This document shows positions 17,240-24,045 of a stretch of 64,000 nucleotides of DNA, in pieces; position 1 is the first letter of the stretch, and every line of letters starts with the position of its first letter. The position numbers were made by a program, and so were the translations under genes. The stretch covers positions 868,001 through 932,000 of the forward strand of contig CAWFEA010000001.1 of NCBI GenBank assembly GCA_963814745.1. Direction: 5' to 3'. Under the pieces are notes generated by a model. It was not told the DNA's origin and made no database searches. It saw nothing but the letters and a program-made list of their open reading frames with translations. The DNA is from CAWBRT01 sp963814745. GTDB taxonomy: Bacteria > Acidobacteriota > Terriglobia > Terriglobales > Acidobacteriaceae.

Positions 17240-17674
17240 TTACGCCCTGACCGCTGCGATCGCCTCAGGCTTCTGCGCCGCGTGCGGATGCTTGTCGTCG
17301 CGGTAGACCTTCAGCTTGCTGGCCATCGCCCGGCCCAGTTCGATTTTGGGCAACATGCCCTCAATCGCGTTTTGCACCACTTGCTCCGGCTTGCGCACGA
17401 TGAGCTTGCGGAACTCTTCTTCGCGCAACCCGCCGGGAAATCCCGTGTAGCGCCGATAGACTTTGTTATCGGCCTTCAGACCGGTCAGTTTGACCTTGGC
17501 GGCATTGATCACAATGACATGATCGCCGGTATCAAGGAACGGCGTGAAGCGGGGATTATCCTTGCCGCTGAGGATGCGTGCAACCCGGGACGCGAAGCGG
17601 CCAAGGGTTTGACCCTCGGCATCGACGACGAACCACTTGCGCGCAATCTCCCCTTTAGGGAAATACGTAGACAT
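17240..17674 (-). CDS. rplM: Ribosomal protein L13
   Basis: A 144-residue protein from ATG 17674, chosen over an in-frame ATG 15 bp upstream because GGGAGAG lies seven bases before it and S-T-Y-F-P-K matches the family N-terminus. Canonical motifs are WFVVDAEGQTLGRFASRVA, TGDHVIVINAAKVKLTG, YTGFPGG and the C-terminal GMLPK...KLKVYRDDKHPH. L13 is an early-assembling large-subunit protein. Paired with rpsI 110 bp downstream. The 366 bp upstream (17675-18040) contains no gene and presumably the promoter; nothing specific was recognised there. Confidence 0.96.
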   Translation of the reverse strand: MSTYFPKGEIARKWFVVDAEGQTLGRFASRVARILSGKDNPRFTPFLDTGDHVIVINAAKVKLTGLKADNKVYRRYTGFPGGLREEEFRKLIVRKPEQVVQNAIEGMLPKIELGRAMASKLKVYRDDKHPHAAQKPEAIAAVRA

Positions 17675-18040
17675 TCCAAACTCTCCCAAATTTGAAAAAA
17701 CCGCTGAGCAGACCGCACGGCGTGTGATCTTTCAGGGCGCCGGCGAACGCCATAACCGCACGCTCGTCTGGCTGGAATCAACCTCGTCCGGACACGCGCA
17801 CCCGGCACGCACCGGAATCCCTTCAAGACAGCTCCGAATCCCCCAAGACCATTGTTTCCAGGGGTCCAGCCAGCTGGAAACGGAACTTTTCCCCGTCCGC
17901 AGAACATCTCCACAACAGGGACCGTCAGGCGGGCATCGCAGGACAGCCGAAAGAATATAAGTTACGTTAAAACAGCACTGCTTGTCAACGAAAGCTAGTG
18001 GTGCCGCTTAGATTTCAACCGAATGGCTGAGCGGAATAGA

Positions 18041-18373
18041 TCAAATCTGAAGCAGGGTTCCAAGCAGAACACGTACTTGTTTCACTATCTCTGGTGGTGC
18101 GGTGTCTTTGGCATGTGCGTTGCGGAAACGCCAATCAAGACACCTGACTTGATCGGCGAGAATGATGCCGCCGTCGGGCATTTCTACCTCAAACGGATAA
18201 CCCTTCTTTTCCGTGGTCATAGCACAGGCAACTACCAGGTTTGTCTTTTGATTGTATGAAGTAGGGGAAAGCACCAGCGCTGGACGCTTTCCCGCTTGCT
18301 CATGACCGACCGTGGGGTCCAAATCAATCCAAATCACGTCTCCCGCGTCAGGAATCCACTCTTGCGCTACCAC
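18041..18373 (-). CDS. mazF: MazF/PemK-family toxin (mRNA interferase)
   Basis: A 110-residue protein with the MazF fold signature: PDAGDVIWIDLDPTVGHEQAGKRPALVLSP (about residues 8-37), with the conserved G-x-E-x-x-x-x-R-P-A-L-V-L core, then VVACAMTTEKKGYPFEV and a DQVRCLDW segment (about 73-80) that carries the catalytic Arg region. Such toxins cut single-stranded RNA at specific short motifs. Overlaps the upstream antitoxin gene by 7 bp, the typical coupling for a TA pair. Base composition is lower in GC than the neighbouring ribosomal genes, consistent with horizontal gain. Confidence 0.92.
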   Translation of the reverse strand: MVAQEWIPDAGDVIWIDLDPTVGHEQAGKRPALVLSPTSYNQKTNLVVACAMTTEKKGYPFEVEMPDGGIILADQVRCLDWRFRNAHAKDTAPPEIVKQVRVLLGTLLQI

Positions 18374-18615
18374 GCCTCATGCCCCACTGGTTTTCCCCAG
18401 CTGATTTCCTGGTGAACATTCTCCGGCGTGATCTTCTCCAATAACTGATCAAGCGTAGGCCGCTCTACGGCCTTCATCGCGACTTTACCGGGGGATTCAA
18501 CTTCAAGAACCAGCCTATCGCCCTCGGCCAAGCGCGCCTCGTCAGCCACATTCTTCGGGATGCGAACAGCCAAGCTGTTTCCCCATCGAACCACCTGAGC
18601 TTGAGCGGCTGCCAT
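18367..18615 (-). CDS. mazE: MazE-type antitoxin (AbrB/SpoVT fold)
   Basis: An 82-residue protein with the swapped-hairpin AbrB N-terminus QVVRWGNSLAVRIPKNVADEARLAEGDRLVLEVE (about residues 7-40): the WGNSLAVRIPK segment contacts DNA. The C-terminal half (KAVERPTLDQLLEKITPEN onward) would wrap and inhibit MazF. AAAGGAG lies just upstream of ATG 18615. It overlaps mazF, and a perfect palindrome 40 bp upstream is a likely autoregulatory operator. Confidence 0.92.
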   Translation of the reverse strand: MAAAQAQVVRWGNSLAVRIPKNVADEARLAEGDRLVLEVESPGKVAMKAVERPTLDQLLEKITPENVHQEISWGKPVGHEAW

Positions 18616-18654
18616 AACGACTCCTTTACATCTACAAATTCAATCGGCACTAAT

Positions 18655-18673
18655 GTAGATACATTGTATCTAC
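18655..18673. promoter_or_regulatory. Putative MazE operator palindrome
   Basis: GTAGATACA-T-TGTATCTAC is a perfect 9-bp inverted repeat around one central base, 40 bp upstream of the mazE start. A related half site, TACATCTACA at 18627-18636, lies closer to the gene. AbrB-type antitoxins bind palindromes in their own promoters, so this is the expected place for negative autoregulation. Confidence 0.7.
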
Positions 18674-18781
18674 TTCTGCTTGCAAATTACGGGAGCAACA
18701 AGCAAATGTCAACCGCCAAATTATAGAAGGTCCTGAAATTTAGGCTTTCTATTTTCTGTTCACGCCGGATGTCTGTGGTCT

Positions 18782-19002
18782 GCTAGTGTGCTGTCCCGGA
18801 AGTTCGCGAAATATCTCTTGGAATGTCATTCTGAACGAGCGTAGCGAGTGAAGAATCCCGCACGGCATGGGACCCAAATGCAGACGAAGGATTTTCATCA
18901 AATCTCAGAGCAATGCGAAGAAGGATAGTTCCCGGGGACCCTTCGCTACGCTCAGGGTGACATACTCAGATATGTCATGTATTTCTGGGACTGCACACTG
19001 GC
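18782..19002. mobile_element. Non-autonomous element with 21-bp terminal inverted repeats
   Basis: Left end GCTAGTGTGCTGTCCCGGAA at 18782 and right end (read in reverse complement) GCCAGTGTGCAGTCCCAGAA at 19002 match at 18 of 21 positions. Inside, a second inverted repeat pairs GTCATTCTGA...GAGCGTAGCGAG with its counterpart ctacgctcagggtgac near 18940-18963. At 221 bp it has no coding capacity, hence a MITE-like element. It ends 26 bp before the TTG start of the hydrolase gene and could supply its upstream region. 18616-18781 otherwise contains only the mazE promoter. Confidence 0.65.
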
Positions 19003-19027
19003 AGCGCCTTAGCCGAAGGACTCAAAA

Positions 19028-20281
19028 TTGAACCTCATCTCCGCCAGAACCGTAATCGCCAATGGTCGCGAGTATCGCTTTCCCCAGGCGCCAACCATCG
19101 TCGTCTGCATCGACGGCTCCGAGCCCGACTACACCGACGCGGCCATTGCCGCCGGTGTCGCCCCCAATCTGCGGCGCTGGCGCCAGTGCGGCGCCGCGCT
19201 GACGGCGTTGAGCGTCATCCCCTCCTATACCAACCCAAACAATATCTCCATCATCACCGGTCGTCCGCCATCGCTTCACGGCATCTCCGGAAATTACTTC
19301 TTCGACCGCGCCAGCGGTGAGGAGGTGATGATGAACGACGCCCGCTTCATGCGTCCCGGCGTCACCACCATCGTCAAGGCTTTCGCCGACGCCGGTGCTT
19401 CCGTCGCCGTGGTCACCGCCAAGGACAAGCTCAGGGCGTTGCTCAGCTTCGGCCTCGATTTCGCCCAGGGGCATGCGGTTGCCTTCTCGTCGGAAAAGGC
19501 CGACCGGGCGACGCTTGCCGCGAACGGTATCGCCAGGGTGTTGGATCTGGTCGGTCTGCCTCTGCCCGCCGTTTATTCCGCCGGCCTCTCTGAATTTGTC
19601 TTTGCCGCCGGGGTCAAACTGCTCGAGACCCGGCGCCCCGATCTGATGTATCTGTCGACCACCGATTACGTGCAGCACAAGGCCGCTCCGGGGTCGGCGG
19701 TCGCCAATGCCTTTTACGCCATGATCGATCGTTATGTCGGCATCTTCGATCAGGCGGGCTGCGTCCTGGTGTTGACCGCCGATCACGGCATGAACGCCAA
19801 GCACCGGCCCGATGGCGAGCCGGATGTTCTTTATCTCCAGGACGTGCTTGACCAATGGCTGGGCGCGGGCGTCGCTCGTGTCGTCCTTCCCATCACCGAT
19901 CCCTATGTCGCCCATCACGGTGCGCTGGGCTCGTTCGCCACTGTCTATCTGCCCTCCAGCGTCGACCACGCGGAGGTCAGCGCGCGCCTTGCCGCCCTGC
20001 CCGGCGTCCAGATAACTCTATCCAATGCCGAGGCGTGCGCCCGCTTCGAGCTGCCCCCCGACCGCCTCGGCGACATCGTGCTGCTGGCGCTTCCGCAGAA
20101 GGTGTTGGGCTCAGCCCGGGCGAAGCACGACCTGACGGGACTCACCGAGCCCTTGCGCTCCCACGGCGGCCTCTCGGAACAGACCGTGCCGATGATCTCG
20201 AACCGCCGTTTCCTCGTGCCCGCCGGCCGGGTTCTGCGCAATTTCGACGCCTTCGAGGTGGCTCTCAACCTCGCACAGTGA
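19028..20281 (+). CDS. phnA: Phosphonoacetate hydrolase (alkaline phosphatase superfamily)
   Basis: A 417-residue enzyme starting at TTG 19028 with GAAGGA nine bases upstream. Seen: metal-binding CIDGSEPDY (about residues 28-36), the catalytic nucleophile Thr region PSYTNPNNISIITGRPPSLHGISGNYF (about 65-91 in pieces), YLSTTDYVQHKAAPG, LTADHGMNAKHRPDG (about 253-267) and a late SHGGLSEQTVPM. These are the zinc ligands and core of PhnA, which cleaves phosphonoacetate to acetate and phosphate. The usual phosphonate partners (PhnW, PhnX, PhnY) are absent, so it may act alone in scavenging or on a related C-P compound. Confidence 0.9.
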   Translation: MNLISARTVIANGREYRFPQAPTIVVCIDGSEPDYTDAAIAAGVAPNLRRWRQCGAALTALSVIPSYTNPNNISIITGRPPSLHGISGNYFFDRASGEEVMMNDARFMRPGVTTIVKAFADAGASVAVVTAKDKLRALLSFGLDFAQGHAVAFSSEKADRATLAANGIARVLDLVGLPLPAVYSAGLSEFVFAAGVKLLETRRPDLMYLSTTDYVQHKAAPGSAVANAFYAMIDRYVGIFDQAGCVLVLTADHGMNAKHRPDGEPDVLYLQDVLDQWLGAGVARVVLPITDPYVAHHGALGSFATVYLPSSVDHAEVSARLAALPGVQITLSNAEACARFELPPDRLGDIVLLALPQKVLGSARAKHDLTGLTEPLRSHGGLSEQTVPMISNRRFLVPAGRVLRNFDAFEVALNLAQ

Positions 20282-20337
20282 GAGAGACACGCGGTACGGA
20301 GAGGGAGACACGCGGTGCGGTGAGGGAGACACGCGCC
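20281..20337 (+). repeat. Short tandem repeat of about 20 bp, under three units
   Basis: The unit GAGGGAGACACGCGGTGCGG recurs with small changes (GAGAGACACGCGGTACGG, then GAGGGAGACACGCG) directly after the phnA stop. It looks like slippage expansion of non-coding sequence. Confidence 0.7.
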
Positions 20338-20382
20338 TTATCAGCGATTGGTCGCGCTATGACGGATTGGTCGCGGCTCAAG

Positions 20383-20531
20383 AGGCTGCCGAAAAACTCT
20401 TGGAAGTGTCATCCTGAGGTCGCGCCGATTTTGCGCGATCGAAGGATCTGCTTTATTTTCACCGTGCGCAAACAGCAGATCCTTCGCTTCGCTCAGGACG
20501 ACACAATCAGATAAGAGTTTTTCAGCAGCCT
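20383..20531. mobile_element. MITE-like element with AGGCTGCTGAAAAACTCT ends, copy 1
   Basis: Terminal inverted repeats of 18 bp (17 matching) bound a 149-bp element with an inner inverted pair: GTCATCCTGAG...GAAGGATCTGC against CAGCAGATCCTTCG...CTCAGGACGAC. A second full copy lies at 40045-40230, degenerate ones at 57367-57495 and 13681-13742, and inner fragments at 33670 and 38098. No coding capacity. Confidence 0.75.
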
Positions 20532-20738
20532 GTCAAGCCCCACCGGCATTAAGTCGAACACCTGATGTCACGACATCCGCGCGCGTGCTATTTTGACCAA
20601 TGAGCTGAGTTCCTGTAATCACATCCGCGCCAGTTTCACTAGAATTATGCCTTGCCCTGTAAGCCGGGGTCCGCGACCAAAATCTTTTTTGCCCTCGCGG
20701 GGGCGCTAGTCCGGCGCGGAGCGAACGGAGGAGTCGAG

Positions 20739-21485
20739 TTGAAAGTAAACGAGAAACTGTGCCTTGGCTGCGGACGCTGCCAGCCCTACTGCACCATGGG
20801 CGCAATCGGCTTTGTGCGCGACCGCCGGGGACGCGTTTGTTCCAGCGTCAACCAGCATGAGTGCGTCGATTGCGGCGTCTGCTACCGCGCCCACGTCTGC
20901 GATGCCGATGCCCTCTATGAACCCACCGCCGAGTGGCCGCGCTCGGTGCGGGGCACCTTCAGCAATCCCCTCGTCGAGCACAAAGAGACCCGCGTCCCCG
21001 GCCGTGGCACCGAAGAGATGAAGACCAACGACGTCACCGGCCGCTTCAAATGGGGCGAGGCAGGCATGGCGGTCGAGATGGGCCGCCCCGGCGTTGGCGC
21101 TCGCTTTCCCGATATCGAGCGAGTCGCCATGGCTATCGCCGCCGTCGGCGGCATCACTTTCGAACCGAAAAATCCGCTCACCGGACTGATGGCCGACAAG
21201 CGGACCGGCAAGATGAACCAAGAGGTCATGGGCGAGAAGGTGTTGTCGGCGATCATCGAGCTGATGGTTCCGCAGTCGAGAATTCCCGAGATCATCGCCG
21301 CCGTTCGCCGCGTCAGCCAGGAGATTTCGACGGTGTGCAGCTTCGACCTGACCACCAAGGTCGATGCCGATGGCGGCCTCCGCGCCTTCGCGTTGGCGAG
21401 CGCCGCCGGCATCCAGCCCACCCTCAACGGCAAGACCAACGTCGGCCTCGCCCGGCCGTACTTCGTCGAGGAGCGAAAGCCATGA
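20739..21485 (+). CDS. Two-cluster ferredoxin domain fused to an unknown domain, first gene of CODH-like operon
   Basis: A 248-residue protein from TTG 20739, selected because GGAGGAG lies immediately upstream; longer starts add a segment without family character. Residues 8-18 give CLGCGRCQPYC and about 45-56 ECVDCGVCYRAHVC, two Cys sets fitting a 2[4Fe-4S] ferredoxin. From about residue 80 a different domain begins with RGTEEMKTNDVTGRFKWGE, then MGRPGVGARFPDIERVAMAIA, KNPLTGLMADKRTG and a C-terminal stretch; I do not recognise it as a characterised family. The next gene overlaps by ATGA, so the two proteins are translationally coupled. Probable role: electron transfer or partner protein for the CODH-like enzyme; inferred from position only. 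Confidence 0.75.
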   Translation: MKVNEKLCLGCGRCQPYCTMGAIGFVRDRRGRVCSSVNQHECVDCGVCYRAHVCDADALYEPTAEWPRSVRGTFSNPLVEHKETRVPGRGTEEMKTNDVTGRFKWGEAGMAVEMGRPGVGARFPDIERVAMAIAAVGGITFEPKNPLTGLMADKRTGKMNQEVMGEKVLSAIIELMVPQSRIPEIIAAVRRVSQEISTVCSFDLTTKVDADGGLRAFALASAAGIQPTLNGKTNVGLARPYFVEERKP

Positions 21486-22123
21486 CGCACACCCTTCACC
21501 GCCGTGGAACCGCCGCCAGTTTCAGCCACGATTACGTCTTGTTCGCCATGTCGGCCAAGGGCGTCAACGAGGTCGGCTCCAAGGCCCGCCTCAAAAGCTT
21601 CCTGGAAATCGTTCAGCGCCACAATCCCGTCAACCTGGGCGACATGAAGACCGGCAACAGCTTTATCACCTCGCGCGAAAACATCGTCCAGAGCACCCAG
21701 GACACCTCCATCGTGCACGGCGTCTTCGCCCACCGCGAGGATCTGATCGCCGCCTTAAAGGATCTGAAGGAAGCCGATCTGGGCGTCTCGGTCATCATCT
21801 CCGGACTGATGAGCGATGTCCACGAATGTTGCAGCGTCGCCGGCCTGAAGCCGCACACCTGCGAGACCTCGCTCGGCGTTTGGGGAAACACCGCCCGTCT
21901 TCCCGATGAGGACATCCTGCGCTTCACCACCATGTGCGGGCACGGGCAAGTCCCCTTCAATCTCGTCAACAAGATCGTCGAAGACGTCAAAGCGGGCAAG
22001 CTGACCCTGCCCCAAGCCGGCCAGGAACTGGCCAAGCCCTGCCAGTGCGGGGTCTTCAATCCGGTGCGGGCCACCGCCATGGTGGAAGAAATCATGTGCC
22101 TCTGGGGCGTGCACGTTGTCTAG
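21482..22123 (+). CDS. Cys-rich protein of unknown function, second gene of CODH-like operon
   Basis: A 213-residue soluble protein whose ATG overlaps the previous stop (ATGA). The N-terminal part reads like an alpha/beta domain (YVLFAMSAKGVNEVGSKARLKSF, HNPVNLGDMKTGNSFI, DLKEADLGVSVIISGL). Cysteines concentrate in the C-terminal half: HECCSVAG (about 116-123), HTCETSLG, TTMCGHGQVPFN and KPCQCGVFNP near residues 190-199. The Cys spacing is not a standard ferredoxin pattern, but CxC plus CGHG could bind a metal or cluster. I do not recognise a named family. It is separated from the CooF-like gene by 13 bp, so it belongs to the same transcript. Confidence 0.72.
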   Translation: MTHTLHRRGTAASFSHDYVLFAMSAKGVNEVGSKARLKSFLEIVQRHNPVNLGDMKTGNSFITSRENIVQSTQDTSIVHGVFAHREDLIAALKDLKEADLGVSVIISGLMSDVHECCSVAGLKPHTCETSLGVWGNTARLPDEDILRFTTMCGHGQVPFNLVNKIVEDVKAGKLTLPQAGQELAKPCQCGVFNPVRATAMVEEIMCLWGVHVV

Positions 22124-22136
22124 AACGGGGGCGAAT

Positions 22137-22688
22137 ATGAAGCGTGTTTGGGTTGATCGAGACAAATGCCTGGGGTGCAAGACCTGCGAGCTGCAATGCG
22201 CCATCGAGCGTAATTCCGCCTCCAGAACCCTGGCCGGGGCCGTGCTGGAGAATCCAAAGCCCACGGCGCGGGTCAGCGTATGCGGCCCGACCGGCCTCAG
22301 CTTTCCCATCCAGTGCCGCCATTGCGAAGACGCCACCTGCCTCAAGGCGTGTCCGTCGGGCGCGTTGCAGCGCGATCCGGAGAAGGAAAACATTGTTGTC
22401 GATCAGGCCAAGTGTCGCGGCTGCTGGATGTGCGTCATGACTTGCCCGTTCGGCGCCGTCGTCCCCAGCGCCGGCTTCAAAGTGGCCCTCAAGTGCGACG
22501 CCTGCCTGCACATGGAAGAGCCCGCTTGTGTCGCCTCGTGCCCCACCGGCGCGCTGCTCTATGGCGATGAAGAGGGATACGAAAAAGTTCTGGCCGGCCG
22601 GCGCGGACGCATCGCCCTGTTTGCCGCCGCCAATCGCCATGCCGTCAGCCTCGATTCTGTCTCTATTCTGTCCGGGGAGGGTAATTAA
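22137..22688 (+). CDS. CooF/HycB-like ferredoxin with four [4Fe-4S] sites
   Basis: A 183-residue electron-transfer protein. Four Cys groups are visible: CLGCKTCELQC (about residues 11-21), CRHCEDATCLKACPSGAL (about 60-77), CRGCWMCVMTCPFGAV (about 91-106), and CDACLHMEEPACVASCPTGA (about 119-138). This is the organisation of CooF and the HycB/DmsB family, which carry electrons between an active-site subunit and an acceptor. ATG 22137 follows a weak GGGGGC. It lies 3 bp before the CODH-like gene, matching the known CooF-CooS adjacency. Confidence 0.9.
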   Translation: MKRVWVDRDKCLGCKTCELQCAIERNSASRTLAGAVLENPKPTARVSVCGPTGLSFPIQCRHCEDATCLKACPSGALQRDPEKENIVVDQAKCRGCWMCVMTCPFGAVVPSAGFKVALKCDACLHMEEPACVASCPTGALLYGDEEGYEKVLAGRRGRIALFAAANRHAVSLDSVSILSGEGN

Positions 22689-22691
22689 GCC

Positions 22692-24005
22692 ATGAAAGAG
22701 CTGCGCAAAAAATCGGCGGACGCCGCTGTCAATCAAGCCATCGTAAAAGCTTGCCGCGAGCAGATCGAGCTGGCCTGGGACCGCGCCGAAGCCATGCAGC
22801 CGCAGTGCGGTTTTGGCCGGATGGCGATTTGCTGCACCGATTGCCTGGAAGGTCCTTGCCGGGTCAACCCTTTCGCCGAAAACGGACAGAAGTCGATCTG
22901 CGGACGCGATCAGCAGGCGCTCGTCGCCAGTCAACTGCTGCGCAAGACCGCCGACGGCGCGGCGGCCCTGGCCCAACTCGCCGAGCAGTTCGGATGCGAT
23001 CTCGATCCTTCCACTTGGCGGTCGATCTCGCTCACCGCCGACCGCATGACGGCTTGCGGCAAGTGCTTCGACGGTCTCGGACAAGCCGTCGCCGCCACTC
23101 TGTCCGCCCTCGCCAACCCGCCGGCCGGCAAGCGCCGAACCCAGGCGGCAGGCATGGGCGTACTCGAAGCCGGCCGGCCCAACATCGTCTGCCATGGTCA
23201 CGTTCCGCCGGCCAAAGTCGAAGCCCTGTTGCAAGCTGCCGGCGTCGCGGCCAACGTCGTCAGCATCTGCGGCAATGAGAAAACCTTGCCCGTGGTCACC
23301 AACTATGACTCGCAGGAAACCGCCTTGTTGACCGGCCTGGTCGACCTGCTGGTCATCGGCAGTCAGTGCGTTACCCCGGCATTGGTGGCGCTGGCGGAGA
23401 AGCTTTCGCTTCCCCTCACCGCCGCTGCCACACTCAACGACGAGGCCGCGTTCGAGCAGGTGATCGCCAGCGCCCGCGCGAGCTTCCAGCGACGCGCCGG
23501 GCAGGCAGCCGCGTTTGCCGCCGGCCAACAGCAAAGCCACGTCGGCTACGACGAGTTCCAGATTCTGCAGGGGCTGGTTTACCTCGGCGGATGCGGCAAC
23601 CTCGCCAACACCCAGGACGCAAGTTTCCTCAAAGCGGCTTCGTTGCTGATCGAAAAAGGCTTCACCGTGGTGACCGCCGGATGCGCCGGGACGGCTCTGG
23701 CCAAAGCCGGCCTGGGCAACTCGGCTTCGGTCGTCAACCTCGGATCTTGCCACGACGCGGGAGAGTTTCTCGAACTGGCCGCGCGGGCCAAGGCAGTTGG
23801 CTTTCCGGTGTTCGCAATTTTGCCGGAGCTGACTCACAACAAGTCTTTAGCCATCGCCGTAGCTTGTGCCAGCCGGGAGATTCCCACTTGGGTGAACCTC
23901 GGCGAGATCAGCCTTCCGGCCGATCTGCTGGGCGGCAATCTCCGGGCATTCGCCGGCACTGCGCAACTGCCCGCAGTGCTGGCCGAAGTGGTTGCCGGCG
24001 AGTAA
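22692..24005 (+). CDS. Compact nickel CO dehydrogenase-like catalytic subunit (CooS-like)
   Basis: A 437-residue protein related to Ni-CODH (CooS, usually about 630 residues). All cofactor ligands expected from Carboxydothermus CooS-II have counterparts: D-cluster Cys39 and Cys47, B-cluster Cys48, 51, 56 and 70 (CCTDCLEGPC and ICGRD), and C-cluster His170 (CHGHVPP), Cys193 (SICGNE), Cys226 (GSQCVTP), Cys301 (GGCGN), Cys331 (TAGCAG) and Cys353 (LGSCHD). Lys384 in THNKSLAI matches the catalytic Lys. The spacing between B-cluster and His is about 90 residues shorter than in CooS, and the segment between the last cysteines is also shorter. Likely reaction: CO/CO2 interconversion, but activity is unproven. 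No CooC nickel-insertion gene is nearby. Confidence 0.85.
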   Translation: MKELRKKSADAAVNQAIVKACREQIELAWDRAEAMQPQCGFGRMAICCTDCLEGPCRVNPFAENGQKSICGRDQQALVASQLLRKTADGAAALAQLAEQFGCDLDPSTWRSISLTADRMTACGKCFDGLGQAVAATLSALANPPAGKRRTQAAGMGVLEAGRPNIVCHGHVPPAKVEALLQAAGVAANVVSICGNEKTLPVVTNYDSQETALLTGLVDLLVIGSQCVTPALVALAEKLSLPLTAAATLNDEAAFEQVIASARASFQRRAGQAAAFAAGQQQSHVGYDEFQILQGLVYLGGCGNLANTQDASFLKAASLLIEKGFTVVTAGCAGTALAKAGLGNSASVVNLGSCHDAGEFLELAARAKAVGFPVFAILPELTHNKSLAIAVACASREIPTWVNLGEISLPADLLGGNLRAFAGTAQLPAVLAEVVAGE

Positions 24006-24045
24006 GCGCCGAGGAGCCCGGCGAGTAGCGCCGAGGAGCAAGGAC

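Noticed and set aside
22092..23837. Open frame of 581 codons antisense to the CODH-like gene
   Set aside because: Arises from GC-rich third positions of the real gene; no recognisable domain, and the sense strand has a complete set of cluster ligands.
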